A DNA stretch of 64,000 nt, taken from positions 1,116,001 through 1,180,000 of the forward strand of contig JADJQX010000001.1 of assembly GCA_016712525.1 (NCBI GenBank), written 5' to 3'. Positions 17,250 through 25,881 of this stretch are shown in pieces. The stretch is from Myxococcales bacterium. GTDB lineage: Bacteria; Myxococcota_A; Polyangia; Polyangiales; Polyangiaceae. The position numbers and the translations under genes are program-made. The notes under the pieces were generated by a model, which was not told the DNA's origin, did no database searches, and was given only the letters and a program-made list of their open reading frames with translations. Within the stretch, counting starts at the first letter, position 1. The number at the start of each line of letters is the position of its first letter.

Positions 17250-18434
17250 ATGCTCCGTCACCTCGTCGCCTCTTCGACCTTGCTCGCGTCCGTCGCGCTC
17301 GCCGCGCCCGCGCAAGCCGAGACCACGCCGCACACGACCCACTGGTACGAGCGCCTCTCGGTCCGAGGGTACTCGCAGTTCCGCATGAACCGCCTCTACG
17401 CCTCGAGCGACGAGCTCAAGAACGATCTCGCCGATCGCTCCATCGGCCCCGGGAGCACGTTCTTCATCCGGCGGGCCCGCGTCATCCTCTACGGGGACAT
17501 CCACGAGCACGTGTACGTCTACTTGCAGCCCGACTTCGCCGGGGCGACCAACGGCGACGTGCTGAACCTGGCGCAAATTCGAGACTGGTACGCGGACGTC
17601 GCCTTCGACTCGAAGAAGGAGCTTCGCATCCGCGTCGGTCAGTCGAAGCTGCCGTATGGCTTCGAGAACATGCAGTCGAGCCAGAACCGCGCCCCGTTCG
17701 ACCGCACGGACGCGATGAACACGGCCGTGCCCGGCGAGCGTGAGCTCGGGTTCTTCCTCTACTACGCGCCCGAGAACGTGAGACGGCGGTTCAAGGCGCT
17801 CGTCGACGAGGGCTTCAAGGGCTCGGGCGACTACGGCATGGCCGCCATCGGCGTCTACAACGGCAACGGCATCAACCTCAAAGACAAGAACACCAACAAA
17901 CACGTCGTCGCGAGGCTCACCTATCCCTTCGAGATCGGCGGGGGTCAGACCCTCGAGCTCGGCATGGGCGGCTACGCCGGCTACTACCGCATCACGCGGG
18001 GGGACGGGGTATCGAGCTACGTCGCTGGGGGAAAGAACGACGATTTCCTCGACGTCCGGCTGCACGCGGCCGTGACGCTCTACCCGAAGCCCATCGGCTT
18101 TCAGGCCGAGTACAACATCGGCAAGGGCCCCGAGCTCGACGGGAAAATCGTGAAGGACTCGTTCTTGAATGGCGGGTACGCCATGCTGTTCGCGCGGGTG
18201 CCGACCTCGTTCGGGACGTTCGTGCCCTACGTTCGTGGCCAGTACTATCACGGTGGCCGCAAGACCGAGACGAACGCGCCGCTCACCATCGTGAAGGAGG
18301 TCGAGGCCGGCGTCGAATGGCAAGTATGGAAGCCGTTCGAGCTCACGATGGCGTTCACCGCGAGCGACCGTGAGACCAACCGCAAGGGCCTCACGGGCGA
18401 GTTTTTGCGGCTCCAGGCGCAGATCAACTACTGA
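17250..18434 (+). CDS. OprO/OprP-like porin
   Basis: The 394-residue product has a signal peptide ending AQA (residue 23). The rest is a strand-rich barrel: GYSQFRMNRL at the start, FIRRARVILYGDIHEHVYVYLQPDF, a long loop with the QSKLPYGFENMQSS motif, and a terminal LRLQAQINY. That order is typical of phosphate/pyrophosphate-selective porins (OprO/OprP family). Ion selectivity cannot be read from sequence alone. The ATG at 17250 opens the signal peptide; upstream in-frame codons do not. Confidence 0.87.
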   Translation: MLRHLVASSTLLASVALAAPAQAETTPHTTHWYERLSVRGYSQFRMNRLYASSDELKNDLADRSIGPGSTFFIRRARVILYGDIHEHVYVYLQPDFAGATNGDVLNLAQIRDWYADVAFDSKKELRIRVGQSKLPYGFENMQSSQNRAPFDRTDAMNTAVPGERELGFFLYYAPENVRRRFKALVDEGFKGSGDYGMAAIGVYNGNGINLKDKNTNKHVVARLTYPFEIGGGQTLELGMGGYAGYYRITRGDGVSSYVAGGKNDDFLDVRLHAAVTLYPKPIGFQAEYNIGKGPELDGKIVKDSFLNGGYAMLFARVPTSFGTFVPYVRGQYYHGGRKTETNAPLTIVKEVEAGVEWQVWKPFELTMAFTASDRETNRKGLTGEFLRLQAQINY

Positions 18435-18459
18435 CGTTCGGGCGCGCCACCAACACGAA

Positions 18460-18487
18460 GGGCCCCGCGGACGAATCCACGAGGCCC
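18460..18487. terminator. Hairpin between convergent genes
   Basis: A 12-position stem (GGGCCCCGCGGA, 18460-18471) pairs with TCCACGAGGCCC (18476-18487) around a CGAA tetraloop, with two mismatches. It lies 25 bp after the porin stop and 25 bp from the opposing stop, so it could end both transcripts. Confidence 0.5.
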
Positions 18488-18512
18488 TCCGAGCGCCGAA
18501 GCGGGTGTCGCG

Positions 18513-19988
18513 TCAGTTGGCCGCGATCTTGCGGACCGACAGCGCGTACTTGCCGTTGCGCGCCTGGTACGGGAGCACCGCGATGTAGACCGTGGTCACG
18601 TTGCCCACCGCCACCACGTCGCTGCCGAGCTGGCCCTTCGACGCCGAGTAGAGGTAGCCGAGGTTGTCCTCGCCTTCGGGGTCGGCGGTGCCATCGGTCG
18701 TGACGACGACGTCGTACTCGCCTTCGCCCGAGATGCCGATCTGAAGGTTGTCGTTCGCAGCCACGGTCACCTTGTAGACGTCGACCTCGGTCGCGTTCGC
18801 GAGGTTGCCCGTGACGACCTTGCCGCCGATGTCGGTGGCGAGGTTCGCGGGGATACCCTGGAGCGCCGCGAGGTCCTGAGCCGTGGGGCCCGTCGCGTGG
18901 GCCGTGGCGCCTTCGGCCACGAGCTCGGCGCGCACGAGCGTCGTGCTCACGGTGGCCGCGCCGCCGCGACCCGACGAGTCGAGGAGGACGAGGTACTCGT
19001 CTTCGCCTGCCGCCTGCTGGGCGAAGGGCACCACGAGGTGGAGGTCGTACGGCGGCGGCGTGGGGCCGAAGAAGCTCTGGGGCGGGCTCATGACGCCGAG
19101 CAGATCGGCGGCCTTTCCGCCCTTGCCGAAGAGGAAGCCGAGGGGCGACGTGGTGGCGTTGGCCGCGACCTGGACGCGGTAGTCGACGATCATGGTGGTC
19201 GCCGCGGGGATGGTCGCCTTGCCGAAGTTCGACGCGAGCTGCGCGCCGAGGTTCACGGCGGCGGGCGCCACGTTGGTCGCGAGGGCCGTGGCCGTGCGCC
19301 CGGTGATCTTCACGTCGTTCGGATCGCCGAGGAACGTCACGCGGGGCTTGCCCTCGGCGTCCACGTTGGCGAGCGAGAACGCGGGGGAGCCCGTCGCGAG
19401 CGGCGGCACCACGAACGCGCCGCCGGCGTAGAGGTTCGACTCGGCGCCCACGTTGAGGTTCACGAGGTCGGGGGCGACGAGGGTGAGGTTGTCCTTGTCG
19501 AAGGGGTTCGCCGTGTCTTGGTTCAAGATGGCGACGTTGGCCACACCGCCCTGGAGCGCCGTGCCCACGAGCTGCGACTTGATCGCCGGGATGACCGAGA
19601 AGGCCTTGTCGATCTTCTGACCGTCGACGGTGACGTCGCGCGTGCCGATGGCCGCGTTCGCCGCGATGACGAGCTTGGCCGAGATGGCCGTGGCGCTCAG
19701 GGCCTTCACCTCGGACACGGTGATGCCCGCGCCGAAGTCGACCTTGGGGCTCCCGGAGAACTTGGTGCCGCTCGCCGAGAGCGTCACCTCGATGGTGCGG
19801 TCGAGCACGCCCTTGTTGGGCGTCACGAAGTCGAGCGACGGGGTGACCGTGGCCTCTTTGCCGGGCGCGCCGTTGTCACCCTTGGCGCCGTCGGCGCCCT
19901 TCTCACCCGCCGCGCCGTCGGCCCCCGAGCCACACGCGACGAGGAGCGCCGTACCCACTGCACCCACGAGAAAACGAACAGATTTCAT
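18513..19988 (-). CDS. Lipoprotein with short collagen-like stalk (paralogue 1)
   Basis: The 491-residue product has a lipoprotein signal ending LLVAC. Directly after the lipidated Cys come about eight Gly-X-Y triplets (GADGAAGEKGADGAKGDNGA). An IPT/TIG-like domain follows (DFVTPNKGVLDRTIEVTLSA, about 53-110), then a long beta-rich body and a C-terminal PPC-like domain (EYDVVVTTDGTADPEGEDN). It is a cell-surface protein by inference. GGAG precedes the ATG. It lies 41 bp downstream of its paralogue and is probably in one operon with it. Confidence 0.78.
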   Translation of the reverse strand: MKSVRFLVGAVGTALLVACGSGADGAAGEKGADGAKGDNGAPGKEATVTPSLDFVTPNKGVLDRTIEVTLSASGTKFSGSPKVDFGAGITVSEVKALSATAISAKLVIAANAAIGTRDVTVDGQKIDKAFSVIPAIKSQLVGTALQGGVANVAILNQDTANPFDKDNLTLVAPDLVNLNVGAESNLYAGGAFVVPPLATGSPAFSLANVDAEGKPRVTFLGDPNDVKITGRTATALATNVAPAAVNLGAQLASNFGKATIPAATTMIVDYRVQVAANATTSPLGFLFGKGGKAADLLGVMSPPQSFFGPTPPPYDLHLVVPFAQQAAGEDEYLVLLDSSGRGGAATVSTTLVRAELVAEGATAHATGPTAQDLAALQGIPANLATDIGGKVVTGNLANATEVDVYKVTVAANDNLQIGISGEGEYDVVVTTDGTADPEGEDNLGYLYSASKGQLGSDVVAVGNVTTVYIAVLPYQARNGKYALSVRKIAAN

Positions 19989-20029
19989 TTTGGAATCTCC
20001 AGAATCGATAAAGAATTTTTAAGTGTGGC

Positions 20030-21439
20030 TCAGGGGCGGATGCGCACCGCGAGGGTGTACTTGCCGCGGCGTGTGCCGGAGGGGCGCACGCGGATGAAGC
20101 GGTTCGCGCCCGCGGCGGTCACCACGACGGACCCGGCCTTCGCGCTCACGGTGGCGCTCTGCGTCTGGGCGTTGTTCGGGAAATTGGCGTTCGCCGAGAG
20201 CGCGAACGACACGGGGGCCTCCGTGAGGATCGAGGCCTCGATCTGCGCGTTGGCCGCGCCCGTGACGCGGTACACGTCGGCCGTGTCGCCGGCCTTGAGC
20301 TCACCATTCAAGAGCATCGCCGGGGCCGCGTCGTTCACGGCGGGCACGGCGCCCCAAGGCTGGAAGTTGCCTCCCTGGCCATCGTGGGGGACGGCGTCGT
20401 TCTCGGCGACGGCGGGCTGCGTGTCGATCGAGCGCATCTGGGCGGTGAAGCCGAAGGGCGCGGCCGACGACGGGGTTCCGTTCGCGACGATGACGGTGCT
20501 CGAGCCGGCCGCCGTGGTCGGATAAGCGAGCACGGCCTGCTGCGAGAGCAGATCGCTGAGCTTGCCGGTGGAGCCGAGCGCGATCACGAGCGGCGTGCCT
20601 GCGCCGGTGGGTACGAACGACACGACGTTGAGCTTGTTCGCGGCCGTCGTGTACTTGAAGAGGAAGCTCTGGAACGGCGCCGCGATCGACTTGGTCACGG
20701 CGGTCGCGCCGAGCGCTTCGGGCGTACGCGCAGCCACGCTGAGGGCCGACGAGTCACCGATGTAAATCGGCGCGGTGTTGTCGTCGGGGTAGTTCGTCCC
20801 CGCGATGCCCATGGCGCCGGCCTTGGCCGAAGGATCCACGAGCAGCACGAGGCGCGCGTCCTTCGGGCCGATGAACGGCGCGTCGAGCTGCGCGAACGGC
20901 TGATCGGCCGCCGTGGGGAAGACCGTGAAGTTGTCCTTGTCGAAGTACTCGGCGTCGTTGTTGGTGACGTCGATCTGAACGAGGCCACCTTGTTCGGCCT
21001 TGCCGCCCGTCACCTTGGTGCCCATGCCGGGCGCCACGACGAAGCCACCCGTGAACGTGAGCTTCTCGCCCAGGTTCGTGAGCTCGATGTCCCGGGGACC
21101 TGTGGCCGCGTTCTCGGCCACCTCGAGCTCGGCCTTGAGCGTGCGCCCCGAGGCTACGACACCGGTGACCTTGATGCCCGCGCCGAACGTCACGGACGCG
21201 CTCGTGGCGAGATCGACGCCGTCGACCGAGATCGTGACCTCGGTGATCCCGCCGATGACGGCCGCTCGCGGCGACACGAGGCTGATGCTTCCGGCCGCCT
21301 TCTTCCCTTCGCTGCCGGGGTTGCCCGAGGCACCTTTGGCTCCGGCTGCGCCCGCGGGCCCGGCTGCGCCATCGGCCCCCGAGCACGCCGCGAGGGCGAG
21401 GAGGAGGCCCCCCGCCACGAGGTGAGCTTGCTTCACCAT
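20030..21439 (-). CDS. Lipoprotein with short collagen-like stalk (paralogue 2)
   Basis: The 469-residue product has the same plan as its downstream neighbour: lipobox LALAAC, about nine Gly-X-Y triplets right after the Cys (GADGAAGPAGAAGAKGASGN), an IPT/TIG-like domain (SPRAAVIGGITEVTISVDG), a beta-rich body, and a C-terminal domain ending GKYTLAVRIRP (compare GKYALSVRKIAAN in the paralogue). Sequence identity is low outside these landmarks, so the duplication is old. AGGAC precedes the ATG. It is the first gene of the pair; the upstream 259 bp is non-coding. Confidence 0.78.
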   Translation of the reverse strand: MVKQAHLVAGGLLLALAACSGADGAAGPAGAAGAKGASGNPGSEGKKAAGSISLVSPRAAVIGGITEVTISVDGVDLATSASVTFGAGIKVTGVVASGRTLKAELEVAENAATGPRDIELTNLGEKLTFTGGFVVAPGMGTKVTGGKAEQGGLVQIDVTNNDAEYFDKDNFTVFPTAADQPFAQLDAPFIGPKDARLVLLVDPSAKAGAMGIAGTNYPDDNTAPIYIGDSSALSVAARTPEALGATAVTKSIAAPFQSFLFKYTTAANKLNVVSFVPTGAGTPLVIALGSTGKLSDLLSQQAVLAYPTTAAGSSTVIVANGTPSSAAPFGFTAQMRSIDTQPAVAENDAVPHDGQGGNFQPWGAVPAVNDAAPAMLLNGELKAGDTADVYRVTGAANAQIEASILTEAPVSFALSANANFPNNAQTQSATVSAKAGSVVVTAAGANRFIRVRPSGTRRGKYTLAVRIRP

Positions 21440-21646
21440 GATTTGTCCTACTTTCGCTGATCGTCAGGCCAAGAGCCGCCGCACGCGAGGCCCGAGCGGC
21501 GCACGCGAACGAGCGACCCCTGTCGTATGCCCGACACAGGAACGACACGCAACCCACCCGAGGGAGGGCGCGCTGCGAAACGTTCGACGCGGCACCGAGA
21601 GGAGCGCGACGGATTTGCGCGTCCTTCGAGCCCCGAAACGACGCGA

Positions 21647-21672
21647 GGCCGACCCCTCGAAAGGAGCCGGCC
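21647..21672 (-). terminator. Probable terminator of the ParA-roadblock operon
   Basis: Read on the minus strand, a 10-pair stem (GGCCGGCTCC with GGGGTCGGCC, two G-U wobbles) closes a 6-nt loop 26 bp after the response-regulator stop. On the plus strand the two wobbles become mismatches, which supports the minus-strand direction. The T-tract after it is weak (TCGTTTCG). Confidence 0.5.
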
Positions 21673-21698
21673 CCGGTGCTACGTGCCCTCGTCGGACT

Positions 21699-23231
21699 TC
21701 AGCCGCGAATGGCCTCTTCGAGCATCGCGACGTACTTCGGGAGGGCCACGCTCACGATGACGCCGAGCTGGGCCTTCTTCTTGTCGACCAACATGCCGGC
21801 GCGGTAGCTCCCGAGCGGGAGCACGACCACGAGCTTGTCTCCGTCGAGATCGAGCATGTAGTACTTGTTGAGCGCGGGAAACCCGGACTCGGAGAGGGTC
21901 TCGCTGATGAGATCGGTGATGCGGTTGAAGAGCGCCGTGGCCACGGGCTGCGAGTTGAAACCGGCAATCGACATACCATCTTCGATGTTCCAGACGTCGG
22001 TCGCGACGAGCCCTGCGCCGAGCGACTCACGGAGCTTGTTCACGGCGGCGTTGGCCTTGTCCACGTTGATGATGTTCATCGATCTCTCCTTCTTGGCGGT
22101 AACGGATGGTGCGCGAGGCTCGGGCTCGAGAGCCTCGGGAGGTGCGGTCTTGGGGGTCACTTCGGGTGGAGTCGGCGCCGGCGTGGGCTGCGCGGGCGGC
22201 GTGGAGGTCGGGGCTGGCGCGCCCTCTGCGCCACCGGCGAGCGGGCTCACGACGGGCCCGCTGTCGGGGAGCTCGGGCCACACGAACTTGGCCCGAGGCG
22301 GGCGCGCGGTGCTCGAGGGCGCGACGCTCGGGGGCGAAGGGACGACGCTCGCCGCCTTGGGCGCGACGCTCGGAGGGCGCGGGGAGCTCGTGGGCTTGGC
22401 CTGAGGGGGGACCGTCGAGGGTCTCGCGGGAGGAGGCGGCGTGGGCTTCTCGAGCGCCGGAGGCCGGACCGACTTCATGATGTCGAACTCGATGTCGACG
22501 TCTTGCGGTGGCGCCGGCGGCGACGTGATGCTCCCGCGCCCGCGCGACTGTTCGTCGTGGGTGCGGAGCGCGTCGAGCACCACTTCGGCGAGGGGGACAC
22601 GAAGGCCCGACGACCGAACGTCGTCGCGTTCGACCATGTCGATGGCCGAGTCCGGGAGGCCGACGAGCGCGTGGGCGGCGGCGAGCCCCTCCTTGTCCTC
22701 GAGCTCGGCGTGCACGAGATCTCCGCCCGAGATGTGCATCGTCCCGACACGGGGGCCCGAACGAATCGTGAGCACGCACGAGACGCGCTCCATCGACACG
22801 AGCTGGAGGAACGCGCTCGTCGCGAGGCCTTCTACGCGGGCGCGGCGGGCGTCGAGCTCGGCGCGGATGCACCTGTGCACGTCGGCCAGGTCGACCGGCT
22901 TCTGCAGCACGGCGAACACACCGGACTCGCGGAGCTGCACGCGCGCCTCGAGCGAAGGCAGGGCCGTCATGACGACCACCGGTGTGCTCTTCTTCTGCCC
23001 GATCATCCACGCGATGAGCTGGAACCCATCGACGCCGGGCATGCGCAGGTCCGTGAGGACGAGGTCGATCGGGCGCGCCTGCAGCGTCAAGATGGCGTCT
23101 TGCCCGTTGTGGGCCGTGTGCACCACGAAGCCCTCTCTCTCGCCGAACGGCGCGAGCCCGTCGGCCAGGCTCTTCAAGAAGAGGGGCTCGTCGTCGACGA
23201 CGAGGACCTGTTTCGGCTCCGAACGGCTCAT
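21699..23231 (-). CDS. Response regulator with DUF4388 and C-terminal roadblock-like domain
   Basis: The 510-residue product has three folded parts. Residues 8-130 are a receiver (VVDDE at 11-15, phospho-acceptor Asp61 in LVLTDLRMPG, Thr in VVMTA, Lys in LQKPVDL). Residues about 140-235 are a DUF4388/PATAN-like domain (FLQLVSMERVSCVLTIRSG and GGDLVHAELEDKEGLAAAHAL). A Pro/Ser linker follows, then a C-terminal roadblock/LC7-like domain of 126 residues. It is the last gene of the operon, 42 bp after the kinase gene, and is its likely phospho-partner. No DNA-binding domain is present, so output is probably through protein contacts. An internal start before the last domain is described separately. 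Confidence 0.85.
   Translation of the reverse strand: MSRSEPKQVLVVDDEPLFLKSLADGLAPFGEREGFVVHTAHNGQDAILTLQARPIDLVLTDLRMPGVDGFQLIAWMIGQKKSTPVVVMTALPSLEARVQLRESGVFAVLQKPVDLADVHRCIRAELDARRARVEGLATSAFLQLVSMERVSCVLTIRSGPRVGTMHISGGDLVHAELEDKEGLAAAHALVGLPDSAIDMVERDDVRSSGLRVPLAEVVLDALRTHDEQSRGRGSITSPPAPPQDVDIEFDIMKSVRPPALEKPTPPPPARPSTVPPQAKPTSSPRPPSVAPKAASVVPSPPSVAPSSTARPPRAKFVWPELPDSGPVVSPLAGGAEGAPAPTSTPPAQPTPAPTPPEVTPKTAPPEALEPEPRAPSVTAKKERSMNIINVDKANAAVNKLRESLGAGLVATDVWNIEDGMSIAGFNSQPVATALFNRITDLISETLSESGFPALNKYYMLDLDGDKLVVVLPLGSYRAGMLVDKKKAQLGVIVSVALPKYVAMLEEAIRG
22077..22091 (-). promoter_or_regulatory. Internal ribosome site and ATG inside the response-regulator gene
   Basis: On the minus strand AAGGAG (22086-22091) stands 6 nt before an in-frame ATG (22077-22079). 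From that ATG a 126-residue roadblock-like protein (starting MNIINVDKANAAVN) runs to the common stop at 21699. The codons just before it (KKERS) are the linker end. A free roadblock domain may be made in addition to the full-length protein, or the two may once have been separate genes. Confidence 0.55.
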
Positions 23232-23273
23232 GGCGCAGTCTTCCCCTCCGACATCACGGGAACCATGGCGGCG

Positions 23274-24305
23274 TCACCCTGCCTCGGCGAGCGGTAGCGT
23301 CACCTCGAACGACGTGCCCACCCCGGGCTCGCTCGTCACCTCGATGGTGCCGCCCATCGCGGAGACGAGCTTCTTCACGATCACGAGCCCGAAGCCCATG
23401 CCGCCGGGGCGCGTCGAATAGAACGGGAAGAAGAGCCGCTCCTTCTCTCCCGCCGAGATGCCACGGCCGTTGTCGTGTACGCGGACGTACGCGGCGCCTT
23501 CGCCGTAGGCCACGTCGAGCGTGATCTGGGGCATGTCGCGATCGCTCACGGCCTCGGTCGCGTTCGTGAGCAAGTTCAAGAGCACCTGGCGGAGCGCCGT
23601 GGCGTCGGCCCGGGCGACCACGGGGCCACGCGCGGCGAACGCAGAGACGATGGCGATGCCCTTCCGGGTCGTGTCTCGGCCCACGAGGCTCACGAGCTTT
23701 CGGCACTCGTCGGCGAGATCGAGCGGCTCGAGATCGAGCTCGCCGAGCCCGATGAACCCCTGCATGAGGCGGAGGATCTCCTGCATGCGCACCGTCTCGG
23801 AGACGATCTCGGTGAGGTACTCGTGCTGCTTCTCGGCGCTGAACGTGGTCATGTTCTCGCGCAGGACCGTGGCGGCCATCTTCACGGAGTTGATGGGGTT
23901 TCCGAGCTCGTGGGCCAAGCCCGCGAAGGCGTAGCCGAGGTTGTTCGCCACCGTCGTGCCCTCGGCCACGCGCTGGAGGCGGAGCTTGTCGGTCACGTCG
24001 CGCAGGATGATCCACTGCGAGCCGTCGGGGAGCTCGTAGACGGAGAAGCCCACGCAGTGCTCGCCCACCCTCACCCAGTCGCCGATGAGGAACGAGGCGA
24101 TGCTGGTGCGCGCTCCGCGGAGGCGGCTCCCGAAGAGCTCGGCCACCATGTCGGCGTCGACGTCTCCCCCGAGGAGCTCACGCGCCTTCGGGTTCGAGTA
24201 GACCACGAGCTCGGCCGACGGGCTCACGCCCACGATGCCGAGATCGATCTTCTCGAGCACCATGGCGAGCGGAAGCGGCCCCGCGAAGGCGACCTCGGGC
24301 GTCAT
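23274..24305 (-). CDS. PAS-domain histidine kinase
   Basis: The 343-residue cytosolic kinase has a PAS domain (about 10-115), a dimerisation/phospho-acceptor box with His132 in LAHELGNPINS, and an ATP-binding domain. The latter shows N-box Asn248 in NLLTNATEAV, DNGRGI at 278-283, and a final G-box GGMGFGLVIVKKL. The first codon overlaps the stop of the upstream 102-residue gene (ATGA), so translation is coupled. No transmembrane helix is present. The PAS and the upstream V4R-like protein are plausible sensors; the ligand is unknown. Confidence 0.92.
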   Translation of the reverse strand: MTPEVAFAGPLPLAMVLEKIDLGIVGVSPSAELVVYSNPKARELLGGDVDADMVAELFGSRLRGARTSIASFLIGDWVRVGEHCVGFSVYELPDGSQWIILRDVTDKLRLQRVAEGTTVANNLGYAFAGLAHELGNPINSVKMAATVLRENMTTFSAEKQHEYLTEIVSETVRMQEILRLMQGFIGLGELDLEPLDLADECRKLVSLVGRDTTRKGIAIVSAFAARGPVVARADATALRQVLLNLLTNATEAVSDRDMPQITLDVAYGEGAAYVRVHDNGRGISAGEKERLFFPFYSTRPGGMGFGLVIVKKLVSAMGGTIEVTSEPGVGTSFEVTLPLAEAG

Positions 24306-24610
24306 GCGACGCTCCGTAGCGAAGCGCGGACGAGGCGGCAGTACACGGCCTCGGCCGCGTGGCGGCGCGCCTCCGGCGGGACCGTGTAGGATACACGGAG
24401 TTGGACGCGGCCCGTCGTGACGACCACGAGGAGCTCGTTGCCGCACGCATCGACGAGCTTCACGAGCGACGGGAGCGGGCTCGAGGCCACCGAGAAGCCG
24501 TCGGCCCGTGCGAGCGCGACGAAATCACCCACGGCCGCCGGACCGTCGAGGTCCATGCGGTACGCGAAGTGTCGCATGCACGAGTGATCGCGCTCGAGCG
24601 GGCGAATCAT
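24302..24610 (-). CDS. 102-residue protein coupled to the V4R and kinase genes
   Basis: The small gene overlaps both neighbours by four bases (ATGA at each end), which is strong evidence that it is translated. The product begins MIRPLERDHSCMRHFAYRMD and contains a strand-rich core (LVKLVDACGNELLVVVTTGR, VQLRVSYTVPP) and a helical tail. It has no signal or membrane segment. I do not recognise a family. Position suggests an accessory or adaptor role for the kinase. Confidence 0.75.
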   Translation of the reverse strand: MIRPLERDHSCMRHFAYRMDLDGPAAVGDFVALARADGFSVASSPLPSLVKLVDACGNELLVVVTTGRVQLRVSYTVPPEARRHAAEAVYCRLVRASLRSVA

Positions 24611-25875
24611 GACGGGGTGACCACGAGCTCGCTCACGGCGTCGCCGCGCATCTGGCAGAGCGTCTGTTCGACGCGGGCGAGCGGCTTTCCGCCACCGAGG
24701 AGCCTCTGGTAGGCCTCTCCGTCGAGCTTGGGCTTGGACGCCCAGTCGACGTGCTCCGCGAGGACGGCGATCGCCATGGCCGAGCCACCCAAGAAGTACC
24801 CTCGCGGCCGTTCGGCTTTGCCGAAGCGCGCGAGGTAGTACGGCACCTCGTAGCTGCTCGAAGCCCTCAAGACCATTCGCTTTTTCGGTTCGTACTCGTG
24901 AAGGTGCCAGTGCCCGAAGCCGAGCCCTCGCGCGATGGCGAGGCAGAACGAGACGATGTCGGCCGGGTCGGAGGAGAGCGGGCCCACGAGGGCCTCCCAC
25001 TCGGGGGAGAGGAGCACGTTGCCGAACGTGTTGAACACGCACACGCGTCCGGCCTCGCGGGCGAGCTCCTCGGCGGTGGGCGCGAGCTTGGGGCTCTGGG
25101 CTTCGAGGCGGGTGACCATCTCGAACATGGACTCGTTGTAGTAGCTCGCGAGCTGCGCGGCGACGAACACCGAGAACGCTTGGACGAGCCCACGCTCGTC
25201 GCCGCGGACGGCCTTCATGAAGTCGGTGAGGCCGGCGCCGATGCGGGCGATGCGATCCTCGTCGAGCCCGCGCTCCGGAGGGGCCACGTGCCGGCGAACC
25301 GTGGCCTCGTCCACCACCACGGGTACGGGCTCGTTCCACCCTCCGACGGGCTTTCGCTCGATGCGAAAGCGGCACTCCGTCGCCTTCGCCGCGACGCACT
25401 CTTCTTCGACGGCCCAGGCCGTCCCCTGGGGGAGCGCGTAGGCGACCTCGGTCAAGGCGGCGAGGAAGCCCGCGGTGACGGCGTCGACCGGGAGCGAGCG
25501 CTTCACGCGGCTCCCGTATTTCTCGCGCCAGGCATATCCGTAGTGGAGCGAGGCGCTGCGGGCCGAGCCCTCGAACGCGGAGGCCGCGATCTCGATCGCC
25601 CCGAGGCCCATGTACGGGAAGAGCTCGCGCGCGAGCTGCACGCGTTCGACCGGCGTCGTGGCGTGCTCGACCGCCGAGATCGACTCGAGCACCGCGCGAA
25701 AGGCGTTCTTCGCGGCCCGCGTGCGGACCTCGAGCCCGACGGTGTCGCCGAGGGCGTCGTCGATCGTCTGGTCGTGGAAGAGGTTGTAGTGGTGGCAGTG
25801 GAACACGTACGGCGCGCCACCGAGGAAGGTGAGGCTCTGCTCGCGGTCGTACGACTTCAACGTCTCGAGGCTCAT
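24607..25875 (-). CDS. V4R-like sensor protein
   Basis: The 422-residue cytosolic protein seems to hold two copies of a V4R-like (4-vinyl-reductase-type) fold. The first ends in EEECVAAKATECRFRIERK (about 160-178), the usual V4R closing segment with a Cys. The second ends in VEQTLCQMRGDAVSELVVTP at the C-terminus and holds FGNVLLSPEWEALVG and GRGLGFGHWHLHEYEP. V4R domains bind small hydrophobic ligands and often regulate partners. It starts 6 bp after the roadblock gene stop. Assignment is by remembered pattern only. Confidence 0.65.
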   Translation of the reverse strand: MSLETLKSYDREQSLTFLGGAPYVFHCHHYNLFHDQTIDDALGDTVGLEVRTRAAKNAFRAVLESISAVEHATTPVERVQLARELFPYMGLGAIEIAASAFEGSARSASLHYGYAWREKYGSRVKRSLPVDAVTAGFLAALTEVAYALPQGTAWAVEEECVAAKATECRFRIERKPVGGWNEPVPVVVDEATVRRHVAPPERGLDEDRIARIGAGLTDFMKAVRGDERGLVQAFSVFVAAQLASYYNESMFEMVTRLEAQSPKLAPTAEELAREAGRVCVFNTFGNVLLSPEWEALVGPLSSDPADIVSFCLAIARGLGFGHWHLHEYEPKKRMVLRASSSYEVPYYLARFGKAERPRGYFLGGSAMAIAVLAEHVDWASKPKLDGEAYQRLLGGGKPLARVEQTLCQMRGDAVSELVVTPS

Positions 25876-25881
25876 GGCGAC

